Shown here: positions 8,046-14,752 of the stretch, piece after piece
Position numbering within the stretch: position 1 is the first letter of the stretch
Layout: every line of letters starts with the position of its first letter
Assembly (NCBI GenBank): GCA_003543635.1
Contig: DNAE01000043.1
Span: 1-30,024 of the forward strand
DNA: 30,024 nt
Source: Clostridiales bacterium
Lineage (GTDB): Bacteria; Bacillota; Clostridia; Saccharofermentanales; Saccharofermentanaceae
Reading direction: 5' to 3'
Notes under the pieces: generated by a model
Database searches by the model: none
The model's input: the letters and a program-made list of their open reading frames with translations, nothing else
What the model was told of the DNA's origin: nothing
Made by a program: the position numbers and the translations under genes

Positions 8046-9097
8046 ATACCGAAGAGCTCCTTTACCTTATCCTTCTTGACGTCGGATCCGATGACGCAGA
8101 GCTTGCCCGTTACATCGGCGGGGCCGGTCCTTACATCCTTCTCTCCGGGCACGTAGTCAAAGTGGATCCACTCTCCGTTCTGACCGGAAACGATACCCTT
8201 TGCCCTTAAGATCATGCCGTAGGAAGGATCGTCCAGTTTCTCAAGGGCGTCCTCGATCTGCTCGGTCGTGAAGCTCTTTGCTGTCTCAAGACCGATGCTG
8301 TCGAAGATCTCGTCCGCATGGTGGTGATGATGCTCGTGGTCGTGATCGTGGCAACCGCAGGTGCAGTCTTCGCCGTGGTCGTGCTCATGGTCGTGGTCAT
8401 GGTCGTGGTGGTGTTCGTGTTCGTGATCATGGTCGTGATGGTGGTGCTCATGCTCCTTCTCGTGCTCCTCAGCCTCAAGGAGTGCGCGAGCCATATCCTC
8501 TGCGGATACGGGGGACTCGATGGCCTTGAGGATCGTCTCTCCGGAGAGGAGTTCCCAGGGTGTCGTTATGATCTGGGAGTGATCGTTTACCGCCCTGATG
8601 AGTTCAACGGCCTGATCGAGCTTCTCCTGACGGATGTTGCCCGTTCTGGAGAGGATGATCGTTCCCGCATGCTTGATCTGGTTCTCGTAGAACTCCGCAA
8701 AGTTCTTGAGGTAGATCTTGCACTTGGAGGCGTCGATAACCGTTACGGTACCTGCGATCTCCGTGCCCTCGACCTTCTCCACGGCCGCCATTACGTCAGA
8801 GAGCTTTCCGACTCCGGAGGGCTCGATGAGGATGCGGTCAGGGGAGAACTTGTCGATGACTTCCTTCAATGCGGTGCCGAAGTCGCCCACGAGGGAGCAG
8901 CAGATGCAGCCGGAGTTCATCTCGGTGATCTCGATGCCTGATTCCTTGAGGAAGCCGCCGTCAATGCCGATCTGACCGAATTCATTCTCGATGAGAACGA
9001 GCTTCTGGCCGTTATATCCGTCGGCGATGAGCTTCTTGATGAGTGTTGTCTTTCCTGCGCCCAGGAAACCTGAGAAAATGTCTACCTTTGTCATCAT
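8042..9097 (-). CDS. G3E-family GTPase (CobW/COG0523) with His/Cys-rich metal-binding insert
   Basis: A 351-residue metallochaperone-type GTPase. The P-loop GFLGAGKTT is at 10-18, the COG0523 metal motif C64-I-C66-C67 follows, and LIEPSGVG is at 91-98. Residues about 213-261 are an exceptional stretch of alternating His, Asp and Glu with a CTCGC cluster (C246, C248, C250). The CobW C-terminal domain follows from about 265. Family members deliver or store zinc, cobalt or other metals. The usual guanine-specificity NKxD is replaced by SRTG (151-154), which is odd. The start could be ATG 9097 or the adjacent ATG 9094, with AAGAAGG (complement of 9103-9109) serving either. The gene lies 20 bases after the second GTPase in the same operon. 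Confidence 0.88.
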   Translation of the reverse strand: MMTKVDIFSGFLGAGKTTLIKKLIADGYNGQKLVLIENEFGQIGIDGGFLKESGIEITEMNSGCICCSLVGDFGTALKEVIDKFSPDRILIEPSGVGKLSDVMAAVEKVEGTEIAGTVTVIDASKCKIYLKNFAEFYENQIKHAGTIILSRTGNIRQEKLDQAVELIRAVNDHSQIITTPWELLSGETILKAIESPVSAEDMARALLEAEEHEKEHEHHHHDHDHEHEHHHDHDHDHEHDHGEDCTCGCHDHDHEHHHHHADEIFDSIGLETAKSFTTEQIEDALEKLDDPSYGMILRAKGIVSGQNGEWIHFDYVPGEKDVRTGPADVTGKLCVIGSDVKKDKVKELFGI

Positions 9098-9117
9098 GTA
9101 TTCCTTCTTTCATATTA

Positions 9118-10065
9118 TTAGCTGAAATAGATTATCTCCGTGGCGGGTGCGCTGGTTATGGAGTAGTCGTCGACTTCAAGACAGGGTACCGCGACGGTCT
9201 GACCGCCCTGCTTATCCTCGAAATACCTGATCCTGCCCGTGACCTTGAGCCACTGTCCCACGGGGAAGCCGGAGCCGTACTCGTGGAAACACAGGAGATT
9301 TATCTGGCCGATATCGTTCGCGCAGCAGGTGTATGCCTGTCTTTGCAGGGCGAAGGCCCTGTTCTTGAACTGTCTGAAGATCACGGCACGTCCTATGAGC
9401 GTCACGCGCTTGCCGTTATATCTCTCCACGTTGTCCAATGCATCAGTGTAGAACAGACCGAAGTCGTCCGCATCGATAACGCAGGGATCGTTCTTGAGAT
9501 CGTAGGGGAGATGGTCTCCGATGTCGATCATGTCGCCGTCCGTTCCGAGGAACGTTATGTTCATTCCGGGATTGAGGGATTTGACGGAACCCCTGAGCTT
9601 GGGGATGTTATTGACTTCGGGATCGACCCTGTTGAAGATCACGTTATCGCAGAAACGGTAGTAGTCCGCGAAGATCGTCTGCATGTTCCTGTAGTATTCG
9701 GAATATGTGGAGGCATCGACGATAACGATGGCGGCGGCAAGTGCCCACCTCTTGGGAACGTCCACCTTCTCAAAAAACTCCGAGGGGGATACGGAACCGT
9801 TCCACTCCATGAAGATGACATCGGGCTTGAACTTTTTCTCGATGTCGAACATGAGCTCCTTATCGACTTCGTCGGGTTCCACCGTTACCACGGAAAGATC
9901 TACGCCGGGGAACTTATCCTTATCGTATTCCTCTTCGCCTTCCTCCGTAGCCAGGATGAGTATCTTCTTATCGCGAAAATTCTCCTCTCCGAGCCAGGAA
10001 GAGATGAACGTGGTCTTGCCTGCGTCAAGGAAGCCTGTGAAGAAATAAACCAAGCAGTCGTTCAT
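9118..10065 (-). CDS. G3E-family GTPase fused to a YcgQ-like C-terminal region
   Basis: A 315-residue protein with a CobW-type N-terminal GTPase half. The P-loop GFLDAGKTT is at 11-19, and N145-R-V-D148 sits where NKxD is expected. The CxCC metal motif is missing: the equivalent region is acidic (EEGEEEYD, 41-48), and the usual IEPSG is MEWNG (86-90). The last third (about 215-315) has VTLIGRAV, YTCCANDI (C247-C248) and GQWLKVTGRI. It resembles the Cys-Cys-containing C-terminal domain of YcgQ/TIGR03943 proteins, which are encoded with YcgR/YraQ-type permeases. It is first in the two-GTPase operon. A GAGG site precedes the ATG. The metal involved is unknown. Confidence 0.8.
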   Translation of the reverse strand: MNDCLVYFFTGFLDAGKTTFISSWLGEENFRDKKILILATEEGEEEYDKDKFPGVDLSVVTVEPDEVDKELMFDIEKKFKPDVIFMEWNGSVSPSEFFEKVDVPKRWALAAAIVIVDASTYSEYYRNMQTIFADYYRFCDNVIFNRVDPEVNNIPKLRGSVKSLNPGMNITFLGTDGDMIDIGDHLPYDLKNDPCVIDADDFGLFYTDALDNVERYNGKRVTLIGRAVIFRQFKNRAFALQRQAYTCCANDIGQINLLCFHEYGSGFPVGQWLKVTGRIRYFEDKQGGQTVAVPCLEVDDYSITSAPATEIIYFS

Positions 10066-10151
10066 AAGATAACCTCTTTTCTTTTACCGTTATTTATTTT
10101 CGTATCGCGGAAAGATTATTTCAAGCGTAAAAATGCCGAATTTGCCATATG

Positions 10152-10160
10152 TGGTACAAT
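10152..10160 (+). promoter_or_regulatory. Extended -10 promoter candidate for the PAP2 gene
   Basis: TGG-TACAAT ends seven bases before the ATG at 10168, so transcription would begin at or next to the start codon. No Shine-Dalgarno sequence lies between them, which fits a leaderless mRNA. No clear -35 box is visible. Confidence 0.42.
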
Positions 10161-10167
10161 GTTCTTT

Positions 10168-10779
10168 ATGAAAAGGATAATAATCGAGCAGTTTGAACAG
10201 GGCCAGCAATTAACTCAGCAGGCGTTAAACGAAGCCGACAAACACGTCGGCCGTTTCTGCAAGTTCGAACTCCGCAACCTGGAAAGACTGCACGATGCAT
10301 TATATTCCCCCTTTATGGATAAACTGATGGTCACCATCACCTGCACGGGCAACCTGGGTATGATCTGGATCCTGATGGCCCTTGTCCTCCTGGCTTCCGA
10401 CTCGAGACGTCAGTACGGTTACCAGATGCTCATAGCTCTGCTCCTGTGCATCACCATCGGAAATCTCATAATCAAGAACATCGCCCGCAGGAACAGGCCC
10501 TTCTTCCACAAGAACTACAAGCTCCTGATAAAGCAACCCTGGGATTATTCCTTCCCTTCGGGCCATACCCTGAGTTCCTTTGCGGCCGCCACGGTACTCA
10601 TGTACCTTAACGAGAACGTGGGCGTGATCGCCATCGTATATGCCTGCCTCATTGCCCTGTCGAGGCTCTACCTGCGCGTCCATTTCTTCACGGACGTATT
10701 CTTTTCCATGGTGCTGGGCACAGGCCTCGGTATATTGGCTATCCGTATCTTCGAGACCCGCGCCTTCGGACTTTTATGA
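10168..10779 (+). CDS. PAP2-family membrane phosphatase
   Basis: A 203-residue lipid-phosphatase-type membrane protein. The three PAP2 motifs are intact: K103-NIARRN-R110-P111, P-S131-G-H133, and S165-R166 with H172 and D176 in RVHFFTD. Hydrophobic segments lie near 66-77, 87-103, 136-165 and 177-194. Likely substrates are undecaprenyl or phosphatidyl (pyro)phosphates at the outer face of the membrane. The frame is open far upstream, but that part is antisense to the GTPase gene and crosses the promoter, so ATG 10168 is the sensible start. The stop overlaps the dihydrouridine synthase start by four bases (ATGA, 10776-10779). Confidence 0.88.
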   Translation: MKRIIIEQFEQGQQLTQQALNEADKHVGRFCKFELRNLERLHDALYSPFMDKLMVTITCTGNLGMIWILMALVLLASDSRRQYGYQMLIALLLCITIGNLIIKNIARRNRPFFHKNYKLLIKQPWDYSFPSGHTLSSFAAATVLMYLNENVGVIAIVYACLIALSRLYLRVHFFTDVFFSMVLGTGLGILAIRIFETRAFGLL

Positions 10780-11774
10780 AGAATATCGGAAATATAGTCT
10801 TTGATGACATCCCCCTTTGCCTGTCACCCATGGCCGGGGTAAGCTCCCTTCCCAAGAGGATCATATGTAACGAGCAGGGAGCGACATACTGCCCGACGGA
10901 GCTCGTCAGTGCCAGATCCATCGTATATAACGGGATCGAGAAGAGCTTCCGCTACATGATGATAGATCCGGAAAGGGAGGGTATAACATGCATCCAGCTC
11001 TTCGGAAACGATCCCTCTGATTTTGATCATGCCATCAGGGCCATATGCGAAGATCCCAGGCTCCATGACGTTTCCATCATCGACATAAACATGGGATGCC
11101 CGGTGCCCAAGGTGGTCAAGACCGGAGCCGGAAGCGCCCTCATGAGGGAGCCGGAGACGGCTTCCGCCATTGTGAAGGCCTCCAAGGCTGCGGCCTCATC
11201 CTACGGGAAGCCTGTCACCGTTAAGACGAGGATCGGGTGGGACGAGAAGGATAAGTCCGGGCCGGAATTCGCCAAAGTCCTCGCACAGGCGGGGGCCGAT
11301 GCAATCTGCGTTCACGGAAGGACCAGGGTGCAGATGTACGGGGGAAATGCTGACCGGGAGGCCGTTGCGAAGATGAGGGAAGCCTGCAAGGGCACATTCT
11401 TCTTTGCCAACGGGGACATAACGGACGGTAAGAGCGCGGAGGAGATGCTCCGCATCACCGGTGCCGACGGTCTCATGGTGGGAAGAGCCGCCATCGGAGA
11501 TCCCTTTATCTTCGGAAGGATAAGGGCATTTCTCGGCGGTAACGATATTGTAATGCCAAGTCTTGCGGAAAGGTGTGATATGCTCATAAGGGAGCTTACG
11601 GAGTCCGCCCGGATCAAGGGCGAGATCACGGCCGTCAAGGAGATGAGATCCGTGATGCCCCACTATGTAAAGGGCATAAGGGGTGCGGCATCCGTGAAAG
11701 CGGAACTCGTCAGAGCATCCGGCATAGAAGAAGTGAAGGGGATATTGGATAAATGGTTGAAGGATTCGGATTGA
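10776..11774 (+). CDS. dusB: tRNA-dihydrouridine synthase (Dus/DusB-like)
   Basis: A 332-residue flavoenzyme that reduces specific uridines of tRNA to dihydrouridine. The FMN-site motif SPMAGVSS is at 17-24, and INMGCPVPK (104-112) carries the catalytic Cys C108. VKTRIGW (149-155) holds the flavin-contacting lysine, and CVHGRT (178-183) and NGDITDG follow further on. Length and motif order match bacterial DusB. It is translationally coupled to the PAP2 gene upstream by a four-base overlap and overlaps the next gene by 22 bases. The exact Dus subfamily is inferred from overall similarity. Confidence 0.9.
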   Translation: MKNIGNIVFDDIPLCLSPMAGVSSLPKRIICNEQGATYCPTELVSARSIVYNGIEKSFRYMMIDPEREGITCIQLFGNDPSDFDHAIRAICEDPRLHDVSIIDINMGCPVPKVVKTGAGSALMREPETASAIVKASKAAASSYGKPVTVKTRIGWDEKDKSGPEFAKVLAQAGADAICVHGRTRVQMYGGNADREAVAKMREACKGTFFFANGDITDGKSAEEMLRITGADGLMVGRAAIGDPFIFGRIRAFLGGNDIVMPSLAERCDMLIRELTESARIKGEITAVKEMRSVMPHYVKGIRGAASVKAELVRASGIEEVKGILDKWLKDSD

Positions 11775-12382
11775 TATCCGGCATATCGGTGTTCATCCTC
11801 ATGGCGGCGGGACTTGCCGTCTGTTTTGCGGGATATCGTTTCTTCAGATTGAGCATAACCCTTATCGGAGGCGCCCTGGGATTTTTCCTGGGGAAGTTCG
11901 TATTCGAGCATTTTGCTTCCGTCTTCGGCCTTGAAGGCAACGAGACGGCAAGATGGATAACCGTCGGGGTGTTTACCGTTGCCCTGGGGGGCGCGGCCTT
12001 TGCCCTGTACCTCAAGGCCATAGTCGCCGTGGCGACCCTGGGGGTGGGCTTTTGGTTCTCCTCTTCCTATGGCGCGAAGGAGCCCAAGGAGATCCTAATA
12101 TCCTGGCTCATCGGCCTCGGTATCGGCCTTGCGGTGGGCCTTACCGTTTACTATGTTCAGAAATGGGCTATAATAATCGCCACGGCGGCATCGGGCGCCA
12201 AGCTCTTTTCCACCCAGGCGGTGCCCCTGATAATAACCTTCGAACCCGTACAGAAGATCTTCTCCCGGCTGGGGGAGCTCCTCTTCCCGGGGCAGAATGT
12301 GGCGACTTTCGTTATGGCTTCGGGCCTTATAGTGGTGGTGCTTATGACCGCCGGAATAGTGGTCCAGGCCCAAAAGGATTGA
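11753..12382 (+). CDS. Small polytopic membrane protein (DUF4203/TMEM198-like)
   Basis: A 209-residue hydrophobic protein. Membrane segments lie near 6-27, 34-50, 68-88, 91-104, 113-133, 138-157 and 185-206, with many Gly-rich stretches (LIGGALGFFLGK, GLGIGLAVGLTVYYV). The N-terminal half resembles the DUF4203/TM7S3 group of membrane proteins, whose function is unknown. The start ATG 11753 lies within the last 22 bases of the dihydrouridine synthase gene, behind a GAAGGGGAT ribosome-binding-like stretch. The two genes are therefore likely cotranscribed. No catalytic residues are visible. Confidence 0.7.
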   Translation: MVEGFGLISGISVFILMAAGLAVCFAGYRFFRLSITLIGGALGFFLGKFVFEHFASVFGLEGNETARWITVGVFTVALGGAAFALYLKAIVAVATLGVGFWFSSSYGAKEPKEILISWLIGLGIGLAVGLTVYYVQKWAIIIATAASGAKLFSTQAVPLIITFEPVQKIFSRLGELLFPGQNVATFVMASGLIVVVLMTAGIVVQAQKD

Positions 12383-12413
12383 TTTAAAGATTATATCAAA
12401 TCTAATTTAGCGG

Positions 12414-12442
12414 TTGAAAACGAGGGTCCGTCTCATTATAAT
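12414..12442 (+). promoter_or_regulatory. Strong sigma-A type promoter with no downstream coding gene
   Basis: TTGAAA (12414-12419) and TATAAT (12437-12442) are separated by exactly 17 bases, predicting a start near 12449. The next gene, 12565-13512, is on the other strand, so this promoter should make a short non-coding RNA. Confidence 0.58.
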
Positions 12443-12448
12443 AGGGTT

Positions 12449-12554
12449 AACGGAAGAGATTCCGTTCTAACAAAGTCAATTTTCTATATCTATCCCTTAT
12501 TCCATGTTGAGGGCATCCGGATTGAAGTCCATTCCGGATGCTTTCAATATTTTA
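12449..12554 (+). ncRNA. Candidate small RNA of about 105 nt
   Basis: The predicted transcript starts at the promoter 12414-12442. It begins with a hairpin, AACGGAA-GAGA-TTCCGTT (12449-12466), then a U- and C-rich single-stranded stretch (12467-12508), and ends with a 13-bp hairpin and a broken U-tract (12509-12554). No open frame with a ribosome binding site is present. I do not recognise a known RNA family. A GNRA-type loop and a 5'-terminal hairpin are typical of stable small RNAs. The call rests on promoter, hairpin and terminator geometry only. Confidence 0.35.
12509..12545 (+). terminator. Rho-independent terminator-like hairpin
   Basis: GCATCCGGA (12513-12521) pairs with TCCGGATGC (12533-12541) across an 11-base loop. 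Four more pairs (12509-12512 with 12542-12545) extend it in plus-strand RNA, two of them G-U. Those G-U pairs would be C-A mismatches on the other strand, and the weak U-tract TTTCAATATTTT lies on the plus side, so it points plus. It may also close the 10168-12382 unit. Confidence 0.52.
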
Positions 12555-12564
12555 GGGGGATTTT

Positions 12565-13512
12565 TTAATTGACCTTGTTTATGGGAGATCCCTTGAGGAA
12601 GGCTTCGATATTATCGGCACAGGCCCTTATGAGACGCTGCCTCGTCTCCTTTGCCGCCCAGGCGATATGGGGGGTGAGGACGGTATTGGGTGCGTTAAGG
12701 AGCGGATCGCCCGCCTCCATGGGCTCTTTGCAGAGCACATCGGCGGCGTAGCCCGCAAGCTTTCCGGACTCCAGGGCCCTTACGACTGCATCGGGATCCG
12801 TAAGGGGACCCCTTGCCGCATTGATCAGAAAGGCGCCGTCCTTCATTATGTTCAAGGTGTCGGCGTTGATCATATTCCTAGTCTCGTCGGTGAGGGGGCA
12901 GTGCAGGGTCACCACATCCGCCAGGGGCAGAGCATCCTTGAGTTCCATAAACCTGACATCCCCGGACTTTCTCATCCTGTGGGGTACTGCGATGACCTCC
13001 ATACCGAGGGCCTCCAATATCCTGGCCACCCGGGATCCGATCTTTCCGTATCCCACCACCACGGCGGTCTTGTTCCAAAGTTCCGTGAGGGGTTTCTTCC
13101 AGTAGCAGAACTGGGGAGACCTGATCCAGTCGCCGTCCTTTACCGAGCGGTCGTGGAGTCCCGGAAGATTTGTCATCTCCAGGAGCAGGGCGATGGTCAT
13201 CTGGGCAGTGGCGAAGGTGCTGTATTCCGGAACATTCGTTACGACGATACCCTTCTCGCGGCAGGCCTCCAGGTCGACGACGTTAAAGCCGGTGGCAAGG
13301 ACTCCGATGTACTTGAGGTGCGGGAGGCTTGATATGGTCTTTCTGTCGAAGACAGTTTTATTCGTTATGCAGATCTCGCAGCCCTTTGCCCGTTCCATGA
13401 GCTCCTCGGGGGCGGTAACATCATATATGTGAAGAGTTCCGAATCTTTCGAGTTCCTCCCAGGATATGTCCCCGGGGTTTGCCGCCATGGCGTCCAGTAT
13501 CGCTATATCCAC
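12565..13512 (-). CDS. D-2-hydroxyacid dehydrogenase (glycerate/hydroxypyruvate reductase type)
   Basis: A 315-residue NAD(P)-dependent oxidoreductase that interconverts a 2-keto acid and a D-2-hydroxy acid. The dinucleotide motif GYGKIG is at 154-159, and the catalytic triad is R234 (NAARG), E263 (CKEPM) and H282 (PHIAW). The second Rossmann strand ends VIAVPHRMR (173-181). It has no acidic residue where NAD-specific members have Asp, and a His-Arg pair instead, which hints at NADP(H) use. The start is GTG at 13512-13510 behind AAGGAGAG. It is monocistronic and flanked by plus-strand genes. The exact substrate is not determined. Confidence 0.9.
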   Translation of the reverse strand: MDIAILDAMAANPGDISWEELERFGTLHIYDVTAPEELMERAKGCEICITNKTVFDRKTISSLPHLKYIGVLATGFNVVDLEACREKGIVVTNVPEYSTFATAQMTIALLLEMTNLPGLHDRSVKDGDWIRSPQFCYWKKPLTELWNKTAVVVGYGKIGSRVARILEALGMEVIAVPHRMRKSGDVRFMELKDALPLADVVTLHCPLTDETRNMINADTLNIMKDGAFLINAARGPLTDPDAVVRALESGKLAGYAADVLCKEPMEAGDPLLNAPNTVLTPHIAWAAKETRQRLIRACADNIEAFLKGSPINKVN

Positions 13513-13589
13513 CGTTTCGCTCTCCTTTTGTTTTCCTTCGAAAAAATATTATTTCTTCCTCAAAAAATAGTCAAATAAAGCGGGCTTAA

Positions 13590-13598
13590 TGTTAAAAT
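13590..13598 (+). promoter_or_regulatory. Extended -10 promoter candidate for the CbiG-like gene
   Basis: TGT-TAAAAT lies 28 bases before the ATG at 13626, with a GGGAGG ribosome binding site between them. The -35 region is poor. It is in the 113-base gap between two divergent genes. Confidence 0.35.
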
Positions 13599-13625
13599 AT
13601 TTTTATCTGCGGGAGGAAATGAGCT

Positions 13626-14681
13626 ATGTATTTATTCTGTTATGCAAGATCCGAAAGAGCGAGAAAGACCGGCGATATGATCTTATCCAGTGCCGAGGGA
13701 GAATGGATAACGGATTCCGAGAACTTTGTCACCCAGGTGCCCAGGCGTGCCGACGGTGCCGTTTTGCTGATCCTCCCCGTGGAAGCCGCGGTGAAGCTCC
13801 TGATAGAGAGGTTCTATCCCGCCGACATCAAGTATCCGGTGCTCTTCATGGCTCCGGACGGCTCCTATTCCGGGATCTTACGCTATGCCGGATATAACAC
13901 CCACGAGATACTGGTGAAGATATGTAATATAACGGGCGCACGGAAGCTTTCCACCCCCGAGGACCGGGCCGATTTTGCCCCGGATCTCATGAAGGCCGTC
14001 AAGGACCACTCCATGACAGCTTCCGATAACAAGCTCCTTTCCGATATATGTGACTACATAAAGGAGGGAGGTACCGTGGATCTTTATACCGACCTGGAGC
14101 TCCATCTCGGAGAGCCGGTCCTGGATACCCTGAGCTTCGCTCCCTTCCAGTTCAGGTTCAATCAGAAGAAGGAACTGGGTCAGGCCTACGCATCCCTTTG
14201 CGGAGAGGATGATTACTCCGTATTCATCACCTGTTCCACTCTTCCCCCATCCCTGTCGGATCTCGGTAAGTGCTTAAAGCTCGTACCCAGGAGCGTAGTG
14301 GTGGGACTCGAGCTCACCGCCAGGACGGATCCCGACTATGCCAGGGAGACCGTAAGGAAGATCCTTGTCAACCATGAGATCGATCCTCTTTCCGTAGCCA
14401 CCATCGCCGTTTCTTCCATCACCAGGGAAAGCGATGCGGTAAGGGCAGTGGCGGAGGATCTCGGATGCTTTGTGACATCCTTTGACTCAAGACTTTTGAA
14501 GGCGGTGAAGGTCCCTTTAAACCCCACATATGCCCCATCTAAGATGGGAGCCGATATCTGCACGGCGGCCGCCTGTATCGCTTCCGATAACGGCCGTATC
14601 CTGGTGAGAAGGGCCGGCGGAACGGGCGGTATACTTCTCACCGCATCCATGAAGAAGGGTTCCCTTATCCTGACCGAATAA
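13626..14681 (+). CDS. CbiG-like cobalamin biosynthesis protein (divergent)
   Basis: A 351-residue protein whose layout follows CbiG, the cobalt-precorrin-5A hydrolase of anaerobic B12 synthesis. The N-terminal part has GAVLLILPVEAAVK and ITGARKLSTPEDR. The middle part contains NKLLSDICDYIKEG. A CbiG_C-like domain (about 218-351) has VVGLELTARTD, DPLSVATIAVSSIT, LGCFVTSFDSRLL and a final GRILVRRAGGTG. Length agrees with CbiG (about 340). The usual Gly-rich signature is altered (VGLELT where CbiG_C tends to have GIGCRRGT), so the activity is uncertain. No other cobalamin gene is in the window. The start is supported by GGAGG ten bases upstream. It could equally be a CbiG relative with a changed role. 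Confidence 0.6.
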   Translation: MYLFCYARSERARKTGDMILSSAEGEWITDSENFVTQVPRRADGAVLLILPVEAAVKLLIERFYPADIKYPVLFMAPDGSYSGILRYAGYNTHEILVKICNITGARKLSTPEDRADFAPDLMKAVKDHSMTASDNKLLSDICDYIKEGGTVDLYTDLELHLGEPVLDTLSFAPFQFRFNQKKELGQAYASLCGEDDYSVFITCSTLPPSLSDLGKCLKLVPRSVVVGLELTARTDPDYARETVRKILVNHEIDPLSVATIAVSSITRESDAVRAVAEDLGCFVTSFDSRLLKAVKVPLNPTYAPSKMGADICTAAACIASDNGRILVRRAGGTGGILLTASMKKGSLILTE

Positions 14682-14752
14682 CAACGTGCAACAGAACATC
14701 AGACGTCTTCGTCTTTGAGTTGTATGACAATAAAACATCAAGGAGGCACCTG

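Noticed and set aside
8295..8470. Tandem DNA repeat or CRISPR-like array
   Set aside because: The repeated bases are His, Asp and Glu codons inside the GTPase frame; there are no spacers or constant repeats.
9043..10167. Open frame extending the PAP2 gene about 375 codons upstream
   Set aside because: It is antisense to the whole second GTPase gene, has no membrane or PAP2 features, and crosses the likely promoter. The real start is ATG 10168.
12503..12571. Short open frame of 22 codons from ATG 12503
   Set aside because: It runs through the terminator hairpin, has no ribosome binding site and gives no recognisable peptide.
14701..14714. Small hairpin AGACG-TCTT-CGTCT followed by TTT after the CbiG-like gene
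   Set aside because: Only five base pairs and a three-base T-run; too weak to call a terminator.
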